IMG/VR virus record: IMGVR_UViG_3300044612_000314
Coordinates: 1-38,435 of that record
Length of the DNA stretch: 38,435 nucleotides
Reading direction: 5' to 3' (one strand)
Source of the DNA: a virus
Below, piece after piece: positions 7,718 to 13,646 of this stretch (positions are counted from its first letter, which is position 1; every line of letters begins with the position of its first letter). Position numbers and translations under genes: made by a program. The notes below the pieces were generated by a model, which made no database searches, was not told where the DNA came from, and saw only the letters and a program-made list of their open reading frames with translations.

Positions 7718-8330
7718 GTAGGTAGATCCCGTTTCCTATTGTGTTAAATATTTTATCATACTTTAGCAGTTTTAGCAAGTTATCGAAGTACTCTACCTTA
7801 CCGTGGTTCTCAACACAGATGACCTTTGGCCTACCTAACATCGTCTGTAGCACTGGGTAGTCCAGACCTTCTATGTCTATACACAATAAATCAGGGACAC
7901 CATACATATCAAAGAGACTATCAAGGGTTACAACTTTCACCTGTTTTACAGTTCTTATCTTAAACTCAGGATGGTTCTTGATAAACTCCAAGATAGTATC
8001 GTAATCAAAACTGTTCCTACCTGAGAAGTCATCGATCATAAAGAACTCTAACTCTCCAGCCACAACACCAACACCTACATTCAGTATCGTGTCTATCGGT
8101 CTATGATACTCAAAAGCCTTAATATGATTAGGGTTAGCCTCGACACAGACCCCTCTCCAGCCACGCTCATAGAGCAGGGCAGTGTTGCTGATGTTATAGG
8201 GATGGTGCGCCCCAACATCGAAGTATCTGCCGTTCTCGATACCTAACTTGTTAAAGACATTCAGTAGGATTAAGTCTTCCCCGAACTGCGAGTAAGTCCT
8301 GTCTCCGAATGCTTGATCAGGATGACTCAT
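7701..8330 (-). CDS. FkbM-family SAM-dependent methyltransferase, 209 aa
   Basis: Class I methyltransferase. The SAM-binding loop YFDVGAHHP is at 36-44, the acidic VEAN motif at 63-66, and the FkbM signature CIDIEGLDYPVL at 150-161. Family members O-methylate sugars and related small molecules. It sits between polymerase and primase-helicase, overlapping both by a few bases, so it is expressed with replication genes. Together with the GT9-like protein it suggests a glycan or nucleotide modification step. Substrate unknown. Confidence 0.85.
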   Translation of the reverse strand: MSHPDQAFGDRTYSQFGEDLILLNVFNKLGIENGRYFDVGAHHPYNISNTALLYERGWRGVCVEANPNHIKAFEYHRPIDTILNVGVGVVAGELEFFMIDDFSGRNSFDYDTILEFIKNHPEFKIRTVKQVKVVTLDSLFDMYGVPDLLCIDIEGLDYPVLQTMLGRPKVICVENHGKVEYFDNLLKLLKYDKIFNTIGNGIYLHESCN

Positions 8331-9913
8331 AGTTCCTCCACGATAGTCTCGCTCATGCGTCCAGTAATCCGATCATAGTAAAGACCACAGGCAGGGCCAG
8401 TCAGTCCACTGAATCGGTTCTTCAATACCCGTACCCTGGTTGTATGACGTTCTTTCAGGTCTTCAGCCTGTCCGTTACGCTCCAGACCCAGCACCATATC
8501 AGACAACTGACCAATCGATCCTGAGCCTCGTAGAGCAGACAGAGAGGTACTTGCACCTTCCTCGTGTCCTTTACCGTCAGGCCGTTTGAGATGCGAGACA
8601 CAGAACAGGGCAATACCAGTCTCTTGAACCACCATCCGCAGCTTGGTCATGATCTCGTCTAAGGCTTTTCGCTCGTCACCATTGTCTTGTGCAGATACCA
8701 CGATACTAACGTGATCAAGAAAAATATACTTGCAATCAAGGGCCTTAGCCATGAAACGAACCCGTGTGATAATGTTGTCGATTGCAGTAGAGCCAAAGTG
8801 ATCAAAAAGATACACACGACCAGTGCCCAGTGTAGCGTCAAAAGAATCTCGTAGTTCCTCATCTGTAACCTCAATATCAGGTAGGTGTAGTGGCTTGTTA
8901 GCGTGTAGGCTCATCAGGCTCTTAGCAGTGCGTTTGACAGACTCTTCCAAGAACAGCAGACCAATGTTGTCCTGAGTGTTATTGATGATATGATACACAA
9001 TCTCACGCAGAAACTGAGACTTTCCCAGCCCTGAGCCAGCCGTTATAGTCACCATCTCGCCTGTCCTGATGCCGTAGGTTAGGTCATTTAACCCACTGAA
9101 CGGGTAGTTTACATCAGACTTTTCTACTGGCTGGTTCACCAAATCCCACAATCCTGCACCATCAATGATTCCATCAGGAGTGAATCGTTCAGCCCTCCAC
9201 CACAGGTCTACGAAGTCTTTGTCTTTGTCCTCGTGGCAGTACTCGCAGGCATCTTTAATACCTGTGCGTCCCTTAAATATCTTGGCTTTAGTTCCAAGGA
9301 TTTCAGCCACCGCATTAGCCGCTCCTCTACCCGCATCATCGTTGTCAAAACAAATGACGATGTTCTCGAAGGAGTCGAGCCACTCATAATTCGCTTTAAT
9401 ATCTTGGACTGCGTTGCCTGCACCATTCCTAACAGAAACCACAGGATACTTAGAACCCAGCATCTGATATGCCGCCGCAGCATCGAACTCGCCCTCAGTA
9501 ATCGTGACATACTTACCTCCCTTATTAAACAGCTGCTGACCGAACAGTCCACCCTTGTTCCAGTCACCCTCGATGCTGAACCGCTTGTCTTCCATGTTCC
9601 TGCGCTTGAAAGCCACCAGCGTCTCTTCCTCGTTGTAGTACGGGAAATAGTAGTAGCCATCCTTGTTACCGATGCCATAGGTCTGACAGGTAGACCTAGT
9701 TAAGTTACGGTCTATAACCTGCTCATATGACAGATCATGCACATTAGTCACTTTAGTATTCACCTTAGTTAGTTTCTGCACTGGTTCCTCTGAGTTAGGA
9801 CTGCGTCTCGCTTTACCACAACTAAAGCACCTAGTGCCCCAATCATAGTAGGTCAATGCATCACTACTCCCACAATCAGGACAAGGCTGGTGTGCCTTTA
9901 ACTGTTCAGCCAC
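8327..9913 (-). CDS. Primase-helicase, T7 gp4-like, 528 aa
   Basis: Bifunctional replisome motor. A zinc-binding domain has Cys11, Cys14, Cys29 and Cys32. The TOPRIM primase core shows EGEFDAAAA at 140-148 and CFDNDDAGRG at 188-197. The RecA-type helicase has Walker A AGSGLGKS at 292-299, a Walker B-like IFLDHVS, then a VSHLKRP motif and a Gly/Ser-rich GASTSLSALRGS stretch. It unwinds DNA and lays down primers for the polymerase. The start is GTG with AAAGGAG seven bases upstream; the preceding small gene overlaps it by 8 bases. Confidence 0.96.
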   Translation of the reverse strand: MAEQLKAHQPCPDCGSSDALTYYDWGTRCFSCGKARRSPNSEEPVQKLTKVNTKVTNVHDLSYEQVIDRNLTRSTCQTYGIGNKDGYYYFPYYNEEETLVAFKRRNMEDKRFSIEGDWNKGGLFGQQLFNKGGKYVTITEGEFDAAAAYQMLGSKYPVVSVRNGAGNAVQDIKANYEWLDSFENIVICFDNDDAGRGAANAVAEILGTKAKIFKGRTGIKDACEYCHEDKDKDFVDLWWRAERFTPDGIIDGAGLWDLVNQPVEKSDVNYPFSGLNDLTYGIRTGEMVTITAGSGLGKSQFLREIVYHIINNTQDNIGLLFLEESVKRTAKSLMSLHANKPLHLPDIEVTDEELRDSFDATLGTGRVYLFDHFGSTAIDNIITRVRFMAKALDCKYIFLDHVSIVVSAQDNGDERKALDEIMTKLRMVVQETGIALFCVSHLKRPDGKGHEEGASTSLSALRGSGSIGQLSDMVLGLERNGQAEDLKERHTTRVRVLKNRFSGLTGPACGLYYDRITGRMSETIVEEL

Positions 9914-10076
9914 TTGTTACTCCTTTCATTTTTTCCTTCTCCATTAATTGTATCACATCTGCCATCACTTTTGCAACCCCTTGATCCAAGGACAGACGAG
10001 CCATAGCAGACACAGTGAACCAGTAGTGTGCTTCTTCTTGCATCTCAGCCATATATCGTTGTTCATCATCATTCAT
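9906..10076 (-). CDS. Small helical protein upstream of primase, 56 aa
   Basis: A short frame starting MNDDEQRYMAEMQEEAHYWF and ending KEKMKGVTSG. Its last bases carry the primase ribosome site (AAAGGAG) and its stop overlaps the primase GTG, so the two are translationally coupled. AAAGGAC lies upstream of its own ATG. Predicted all-helical, no known domain. It is the first gene after the 10190-10218 promoter and could be a primase-helicase regulator, by position only. Confidence 0.72.
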   Translation of the reverse strand: MNDDEQRYMAEMQEEAHYWFTVSAMARLSLDQGVAKVMADVIQLMEKEKMKGVTSG

Positions 10077-10201
10077 ACTAAATAGTCCTTTAAGTAGTTA
10101 ACTAGTTATTAAAGTAGTTATTAATAATAATTATCTTTTAAGTAATAAATAATAAATACTGTTTAGTTGCTTAATAATACTAAATAGTGATTTTAGCATA
10201 C
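10077..10201. other. AT-rich leader with repeats upstream of the replication genes
   Basis: Extremely AT-rich and non-coding. It holds a 12-mer direct repeat (ATACTAAATAGT at 10075-10086 and 10177-10188), AAGTAGTTA twice, 20 bases apart (10092-10100, 10112-10120), and a 15-mer TATTAATAATAATTA (10119-10133) that recurs at 13991-14005 in the late leader. It forms the 5' leader of transcripts from the promoter at 10190-10218. It could be a DNA-unwinding or protein-binding element, or simply a flexible leader. Confidence 0.7.
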
Positions 10202-10218
10202 TTAATAGTCCTTGTCAA
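10190..10218 (-). promoter_or_regulatory. Sigma-70 promoter for the replication operon
   Basis: Minus strand TTGACA (10218-10213), 17-bp spacer, TAAAAT (10195-10190; five of six), with TGC just before the -10 (extended). The -35 lies in the last codons of the 70-aa gene. Transcription from about 10183 would cover primase-helicase, methyltransferase and polymerase after a leader of about 107 bases. Confidence 0.78.
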
Positions 10219-10414
10219 GATCTAGTCCACAATGAGAATCGTTCTCATCTGAGTAGTCTTCCTCATGTGCTAAGTCAGACCTTTCAATGGTTTGTAAGTC
10301 TTCACTGACACTATTAAAACACCCGTTACACAGGTCAATAAACTCACCTGTATTAGCAGACTTCCTAGTAGCCTCATAATCACTGAGGTTTTTATTGCAA
10401 CTTAAGCATCTCAT
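10202..10414 (-). CDS. Zinc-ribbon-like protein with acidic tail, 70 aa
   Basis: Two CxxC knuckles, Cys3/Cys6 (MRCLSC) and Cys29/Cys32 (LCNGC), spaced as in a small zinc ribbon, followed by a strongly acidic tail (HEEDYSDENDSHCGLDLDKDY). A treble-clef or ribbon protein plus acidic tail could bind nucleic acid or host transcription proteins, though the partner is unknown. It overlaps the DUF1289 gene by 4 bases. Confidence 0.8.
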   Translation of the reverse strand: MRCLSCNKNLSDYEATRKSANTGEFIDLCNGCFNSVSEDLQTIERSDLAHEEDYSDENDSHCGLDLDKDY

Positions 10415-10605
10415 TTTCCGTCATCTCCATAAAGTTTGTTTAGTCTGTCCCTACATTGTACCATGATTCTGTCCTTCTCAAGGTCAGGTACTAGCGACCA
10501 GTCTAGGATCTCGTCTAAGCGCCTCCCGCACCCGTAGCATATACCCCACCCCTCGACCACCTGACAGATGCCCACACAGGGCGTTTTAGGGCTTCTCAGA
10601 GGCAT
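10411..10605 (-). CDS. DUF1289 family Cys-rich protein, 64 aa
   Basis: Matches the DUF1289 pattern: PCVGICQV, then GICYGCGRRLDEILDWS, with Cys10, Cys14, Cys23 and Cys26 as likely metal ligands. The family is common in proteobacteria; its function is poorly defined and a metal or Fe-S site has been assumed. Its presence in a phage suggests capture from a host and possible use in takeover. It overlaps the coiled-coil gene upstream by 20 bases and the zinc-ribbon gene downstream by 4. Confidence 0.82.
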   Translation of the reverse strand: MPLRSPKTPCVGICQVVEGWGICYGCGRRLDEILDWSLVPDLEKDRIMVQCRDRLNKLYGDDGK

Positions 10606-10780
10606 TATTTTTCCTCTCGTTGATCAGTTCAAAGTTTAACTTGGTGAGTAGCTCGTTAGTGTTCCTGAGTTCCTCCTCCAGTCTCTCTGTCCTAGCCCTA
10701 AGCATAAAGTTCTCACGCTCCAGTTCCGACACCATGTCGGGCAGTTCCACCTCATAAGGCACACCTGAAACTTTCACCAT
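10586..10780 (-). CDS. Coiled-coil protein, 64 aa
   Basis: After a short N-terminus (MVKVSGVPYEVELPDMV) the protein is a continuous heptad-like helix rich in Glu, Leu and Arg (ERENFMLRARTERLEEEL and on), ending in a polar tail. It probably forms dimers or binds another helix. GGGAGG lies 7-12 bases before its ATG, inside the 24-aa ORF. No enzymatic motif. Confidence 0.72.
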   Translation of the reverse strand: MVKVSGVPYEVELPDMVSELERENFMLRARTERLEEELRNTNELLTKLNFELINERKNNASEKP

Positions 10781-10855
10781 TTATTTGTCCTCCCAATATG
10801 ACCGAAGAAAGCCGAAGATAATAGAAAATAGCATCAATAGTAAGAAGTTAGTCAC
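10781..10855 (-). CDS. Membrane microprotein, 24 aa
   Basis: GTG start overlapping the upstream stop (GTGA). One hydrophobic segment, TNFLLLMLFSIIFGFL, followed by a charged end RSYWEDK. Its stop directly abuts the next ATG, and its last codons carry that gene's GGGAGG. It is either a genuine single-pass microprotein or a coupling ORF. The intact hydrophobic span favours the former. Confidence 0.5.
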   Translation of the reverse strand: MTNFLLLMLFSIIFGFLRSYWEDK

Positions 10856-10998
10856 TTTGAAGCCATCCAATAAAGTCCCACATTAGAGAACGCATATCCC
10901 GCATACACCACCAGCATAGGTAGGTTACCCTTGAACCCTTGCTCTCCTGCAATATAGGCGTATATGCACCCCGTCACTATAATGAGCCACGCAGACAT
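10852..10998 (-). CDS. Two-span membrane microprotein, 48 aa
   Basis: Begins MSAWLIIVTGCIYAYIAGEQ and ends YAFSNVGLYWMASK, giving two hydrophobic helices joined by a short polar turn (GEQGFKGN). The ATG overlaps the preceding stop (TAATG). No holin-type partner is adjacent and the true lysis genes are in the other arm, so this is more likely an early protein that acts on host membrane proteins. Function unknown. Confidence 0.65.
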   Translation of the reverse strand: MSAWLIIVTGCIYAYIAGEQGFKGNLPMLVVYAGYAFSNVGLYWMASK

Positions 10999-11270
10999 TA
11001 GAAGTCCCTCGGCTTATAGTTCTTAGCCTTCTCGATCAATGCCTTACTATGCAGACCGATTAAGAAATCCAAGTCCTTAAACACAGCATCGAGGCTAGTC
11101 TTAGTCCTAGCGTGCATCATATGATAGAGGATATACAATTCGTCTGTCTTCATATCGTCTATCACTTCCTGCAGTTCTGACACCTTATCCTCTAAAGCCT
11201 CTACTGCGCTGTAATCGATAGTGTTCTGATCCGCATCGTTCCAGTCATCATAGTTATATTCATTCATCAT
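10998..11270 (-). CDS. Hypothetical protein, 90 aa
   Basis: The acidic N-terminus (MMNEYNYDDWNDADQNTIDY) is followed by a coiled-coil-like helix (VEALEDKVSELQEVIDDMK) and a helical C-terminal half ending NYKPRDF. No recognised family. It overlaps the upstream 56-aa gene by 11 bases. It could be a dimeric regulator or adaptor. Confidence 0.72.
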   Translation of the reverse strand: MMNEYNYDDWNDADQNTIDYSAVEALEDKVSELQEVIDDMKTDELYILYHMMHARTKTSLDAVFKDLDFLIGLHSKALIEKAKNYKPRDF

Positions 11271-11430
11271 GTTCTAACCCTTCCTTGTTAAGTTCTATTG
11301 CAATGACTAACTCCTCGGCAAGTGTACGCCTACGCTCTACTAATACACCTGCAAAGTACCCTAGCCCGTAATGATCGAGGGCTTCCAATTCCATGACTAA
11401 CTCGCTAGCGTGTAGATCAATATTTTTCAT
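11260..11430 (-). CDS. Hypothetical helical protein, 56 aa
   Basis: Starts MKNIDLHASELVMELEALDH and ends IELNKEGLEHDE, with a central VLVERRRTLAEELV helix. Start and stop are both coupled to neighbours (ATGA overlap upstream, 11-base overlap downstream), which strongly supports expression. No domain recognised. Confidence 0.68.
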   Translation of the reverse strand: MKNIDLHASELVMELEALDHYGLGYFAGVLVERRRTLAEELVIAIELNKEGLEHDE

Positions 11431-11591
11431 GCTGTCTGATCCTCTCCTGTAATAATTTTATAATGACAACTGCTTGCATCAAATGCAGTCTGAATTGTGC
11501 CCAATGAATCAGCAAGATCTTGTGTTATCAAGAGAGCATCCTCGCTATTTGGATCTATTCCATCAAATTCTAAGACAATTTCAATCTTCAT
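11427..11591 (-). CDS. Hypothetical protein, 54 aa
   Basis: Short protein with an N-terminal strand (MKIEIVLEFDGIDPNSED), a helix (ALLITQDLADSLGTIQTAF) and an ending CHYKIITGEDQTA. It looks like a compact alpha/beta fold. Its start shares ATGA with the 22-aa ORF and its stop shares ATGA with the 56-aa gene. Function unknown. Confidence 0.66.
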   Translation of the reverse strand: MKIEIVLEFDGIDPNSEDALLITQDLADSLGTIQTAFDASSCHYKIITGEDQTA

Positions 11592-11656
11592 GACATAACC
11601 CCTATCAGTAAAAAGAAAATAAACAATACCATTAAAGCCTTCAGATTGTCAATCAT
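11588..11656 (-). CDS. Single-pass membrane microprotein, 22 aa
   Basis: Encodes MIDNLK followed by ALMVLFIFFLLIGVMS, a complete hydrophobic helix. It is linked by ATGA overlaps at both ends, with the peptidase stop and with the next start. Very short, so existence as a product is uncertain, but a random frame this short would rarely encode a clean transmembrane helix. Confidence 0.48.
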   Translation of the reverse strand: MIDNLKALMVLFIFFLLIGVMS

Positions 11657-12030
11657 AGCGTGATGAATCCCTCAATCTTAGACTGGCCTCTAGTCATATT
11701 GCAATCATATAACCTACCGTCAACGACAGCCATTGCGTGATTGCGCGTATAGACGATAAAGCGCCCCTTAGAGTGGGTTTTAATGAATTGGGCTAGGGTA
11801 ACCTTAGACATTGCGGAGAATCGCTTAGAGGCCCGATTAAGTCCCTTAGAGGCCATTTCCAATTGAAAGGGACTAACCCCTTCTCCCTTGTCCCTACCCC
11901 AATTGAAGAGCAAATCCCATGCTTCGCGGTAGGATACCCCGCCTGCTATAGATAGCGAAGTGACACCACAATCTCGGGATTCGCCCTTAATGGTTCCTCT
12001 GATTCTTTTAAGATCAATATAAATTTTCAT
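11653..12030 (-). CDS. Papain-like/C39-like cysteine peptidase candidate, 125 aa
   Basis: The pattern resembles small papain-fold peptidases: Cys21 in RDCGVTSLSIA starting a helix, then His98 in NHAMAVVDGRLYD in a beta hairpin, with Asp109 the likely third residue. The intervening VTLAQFIKTHSKGRFIVY also fits the fold. It could cleave a host or phage protein or act as an inactive binder. No signal peptide, so cytoplasmic. The ribosome site is weak (AAGGGG). It lies in the early-type cluster downstream of GP88. Confidence 0.6.
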   Translation of the reverse strand: MKIYIDLKRIRGTIKGESRDCGVTSLSIAGGVSYREAWDLLFNWGRDKGEGVSPFQLEMASKGLNRASKRFSAMSKVTLAQFIKTHSKGRFIVYTRNHAMAVVDGRLYDCNMTRGQSKIEGFITL

Positions 12031-12040
12031 AATAAGCCCC

Positions 12041-12130
12041 TTAGTCTAAATCCCATGGTTTAAAAATCATGATAACACCGGCACAGCCCAGCAATAGTAC
12101 TGCAATACTTGCATATTCCCACATTGTCAT
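12041..12130 (-). CDS. Single-pass membrane microprotein, 29 aa
   Basis: Short N-terminus MTMWEYA, then a hydrophobic stretch SIAVLLLGCAGVIMIF, then KPWDLD. GGGG is upstream of both this ATG and the next. It sits alone between GP88 and the peptidase candidate. It is one of four hydrophobic microproteins in this cluster. Confidence 0.52.
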   Translation of the reverse strand: MTMWEYASIAVLLLGCAGVIMIFKPWDLD

Positions 12131-12131
12131 T

Positions 12132-12776
12132 TTAAGCCCCTTTGATAGATAGAATTTTAATAACCTTCGACATCTTTTTCCCGTGTGCTGGGTAAGATAC
12201 TAGCGGAACGTCTTTAGAATAGCAAGCGCGGCAACCATTGCACCTGCCCTCATGCTCATAAGCCCTACACAAAAACCCCTTAGCCTGAGAGGGATCAGGG
12301 ACAATGACTGAGCCATGCTCCGAAGTATATTCGCCCATGACGCTATCCGAGGAAAAACGAACCATGACATTAGGGAGAGACTGCATCTTATCCAGTACAG
12401 CCTGAAACTTGGCAAACTTCCGCATTCTAGTCGGTAGCCAATGCTTTACCCATGGTGTTTGTTCCATTACTGATAGGATCTTCTCCGCTAGTCCTAAAGA
12501 ATACATATCGCCCGAATCAAACCAGCGAAAGTATCGTTGAGACTCTAGAGCATTGATCATGCGCTCTTCCCAATCACTGGCTTTCCAATCCTCTTGATTC
12601 TCTAACCTTGGCGCTTTTACATTAGAGAAGCGATAATTGCCTGTGGTGGCGTAACAGCCTGAGCAAGCGGCTACTAGTTCGCCGTTATCGCCTATTGAAC
12701 CGGGACAGGTATCGAGGGCCTGAAGTGACCATGACAGAATACCGTCAAGTTTTGAAGTCTTTGAGAGTTTTAGCAT
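12132..12776 (-). CDS. GP88 family protein, 214 aa
   Basis: Strong resemblance to the GP88 (gene product 88) family known from phages and some bacteria: TCPGSIGDNGELVAACSGCY, NYRFSNVKAPRLEN, RYFRWFDSGDMYSLGLAEKI, TPWVKHWLPTRM and NVMVRFSSD. Cysteines cluster at 24, 38 and 41, and again at 170, 179, 182 and 185, as if two metal or Fe-S sites exist. Alternating strand-helix blocks suggest a barrel-like fold. Function is not established. I infer a possible metal-dependent enzyme. First large gene of the leftward arm, so probably early. Confidence 0.85.
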   Translation of the reverse strand: MLKLSKTSKLDGILSWSLQALDTCPGSIGDNGELVAACSGCYATTGNYRFSNVKAPRLENQEDWKASDWEERMINALESQRYFRWFDSGDMYSLGLAEKILSVMEQTPWVKHWLPTRMRKFAKFQAVLDKMQSLPNVMVRFSSDSVMGEYTSEHGSVIVPDPSQAKGFLCRAYEHEGRCNGCRACYSKDVPLVSYPAHGKKMSKVIKILSIKGA

Positions 12777-12802
12777 TTTAGATCCTTGTTAGTTTGCCTA
12801 AG

Positions 12803-12818
12803 ACTGTCTCTCGACAGT
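12803..12818. repeat. Short inverted repeat between two leftward genes
   Basis: ACTGTC (12803-12808), loop TCTC, GACAGT (12813-12818). It lies in the 65-base gap between the 75-aa gene and GP88. There is no long T-run on either strand, so an operator, attenuator or RNA-processing hairpin is more likely than a full terminator. Confidence 0.5.
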
Positions 12819-12841
12819 TTCGCCTATTTAAGGCTCGTCAG

Positions 12842-13069
12842 TTAGGCTTGAGCGATTGTCTCGGTTAGTTCAGTTAGGTTAGTTAGGGCATTCTGTTCTA
12901 GCCTAACAAAGGCAGATTTCTGCGACTCTGTTGAGGCTTTAGCAATCCTATCACAATAAAATTTCCTGATGCCAATCTCGGCACATTGAAGGATTGAATC
13001 GAGTTCTGCCTCATCGATCTCGAGGGTTATCGTGCGTGTCTGTGGGTTTAGTTTTGCTGTGGTTTTCAT
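12842..13069 (-). CDS. Hypothetical small protein, first gene of the left arm, 75 aa
   Basis: Starts MKTTAKLNPQTRTITLEID, then a long helix rich in Glu, Ala and Gln, and ends LTELTETIAQA. It has AAAGGAAA just before its ATG. One Cys pair (Cys29, Cys39) but no CxxC. It is the first gene read leftward from the central control region, so probably expressed earliest. Function unknown. Confidence 0.75.
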   Translation of the reverse strand: MKTTAKLNPQTRTITLEIDEAELDSILQCAEIGIRKFYCDRIAKASTESQKSAFVRLEQNALTNLTELTETIAQA

Positions 13070-13165
13070 GGTGTTTCCTTTCGTGGTTTGTTTACTTCAG
13101 ACCACAGTATAAGCACAGAATTCCAGCCTTGGTACTAGGGAAAACCCTTATCTTGACAACTGTGC

Positions 13166-13198
13166 TCAGGTATTGCCTGCCTGTGGATAAATACCTGA
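13166..13198. repeat. Inverted repeat enclosing a perfect DnaA box
   Basis: Arms TCAGGTATT (13166-13174) and AATACCTGA (13190-13198) are perfect complements with a 15-base loop. The loop and first arm base contain TGTGGATAA (13182-13190), the reverse complement of the E. coli DnaA box TTATCCACA. This may be a DnaA-regulated site or part of an origin; it could also be a repressor operator. Confidence 0.65.
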
Positions 13199-13402
13199 CA
13201 AGGGAACAAGGTCAAATCGGGCTGGAACCCGCATGGATATTAGAAAAACCGCTGGTGACCCTTAGTTGATACCTGCCTAGCCTAAACAGAGAAAACCTGT
13301 CCTAAGGCTTTCTAGTGAGTTTTAGAAGTATGTATATCTATACAGTACTGGTTACTGGTTATTTAGTGATCAGTAACGCACCTGATTGGTGCAATAGTTT
13401 AT

Positions 13403-13471
13403 GACTATGGATTGCATAGGTTTAGACTATGGCTGCATAGTGTCAGGTTAGTGTCAAGGTAGTGTTACAGG
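13403..13471. repeat. Direct and tandem repeats, iteron-like
   Basis: GACTATGG followed by ATTGCATAG (13403-13419) recurs as GACTATGG plus CTGCATAG (13425-13440), 22 bases apart. Three tandem units follow at 13438-13448 (TAGTGTCAGGT), 13449-13459 (TAGTGTCAAGG) and 13460-13471 (TAGTGTTACAGG), about one helical turn each. TGCATAG occurs again at 13514-13520 and 13588-13594. Confidence 0.65.
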
Positions 13472-13501
13472 GTGCACAATAGACACTCTCACTGCACAAC
13501 C

Positions 13502-13534
13502 TGGCATGATTCTTGCATAGCAATTACTGTGCCA
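13502..13534. promoter_or_regulatory. 33-bp dyad resembling two face-to-face sigma-54 promoters
   Basis: TGGCA, 6 bases, TTGC, ATA, GCAA, 6 bases, TGCCA: exactly symmetric about 13518. Each strand matches the sigma-54 -24/-12 consensus with the right GG-N10-GC spacing (plus: TGGCATG-N4-TTGCA; minus: TGGCACA-N4-TTGCT). It may therefore be one or two RpoN promoters, or simply the operator of a dimeric regulator that happens to resemble them. Confidence 0.45.
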
Positions 13535-13548
13535 AGCCTGATCAGCAC

Positions 13549-13566
13549 TGTTGCGTAAATACAACA
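13549..13566 (+). repeat. Recurrent 18-mer, degenerate copy
   Basis: TGTTGCGTAAATACAACA matches 15 of 18 positions of the hairpin after the 18034 promoter (18071-18088) and resembles 13896-13913. The outer TGTTG/CAACA arms remain complementary. No clear sigma-70 promoter lies directly upstream, but the sigma-54-like dyad ends 15 bases before it. Confidence 0.5.
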
Positions 13567-13607
13567 CTATTCATTTATGCGTATATCTGCATAGACGGGG
13601 GGAGGAG

Positions 13608-13646
13608 GTGTTGTGTAGTCTTAATTTTATGAGGACCCTACAACAC
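13608..13646. repeat. Inverted repeat with GTGTTGT/ACAACAC arms
   Basis: GTGTTGT (13608-13614) and ACAACAC (13640-13646) are perfect complements around a 25-base loop. The arms resemble the TGTTGTA/TACAACA half-sites found elsewhere in the genome, suggesting another copy of the same binding site or RNA element. A G-rich purine run immediately precedes it. Confidence 0.45.

Noticed and set aside
11623-11652. Leftward TTGACA-18-TATTGT with TGG before the -10.
   Set aside because: The -10 matches four of six and it lies in coding sequence; plausible but not strong.
13188-13215. Leftward promoter TTGACC-16-TATTTA over the DnaA box.
   Set aside because: The -10 matches only three of six positions; too weak to list as a feature.
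12994-13269. Plus-strand 91-codon frame at the start of the control region.
   Set aside because: It overlaps the better-supported 75-aa leftward gene, lacks a good ribosome site, and its composition looks random.
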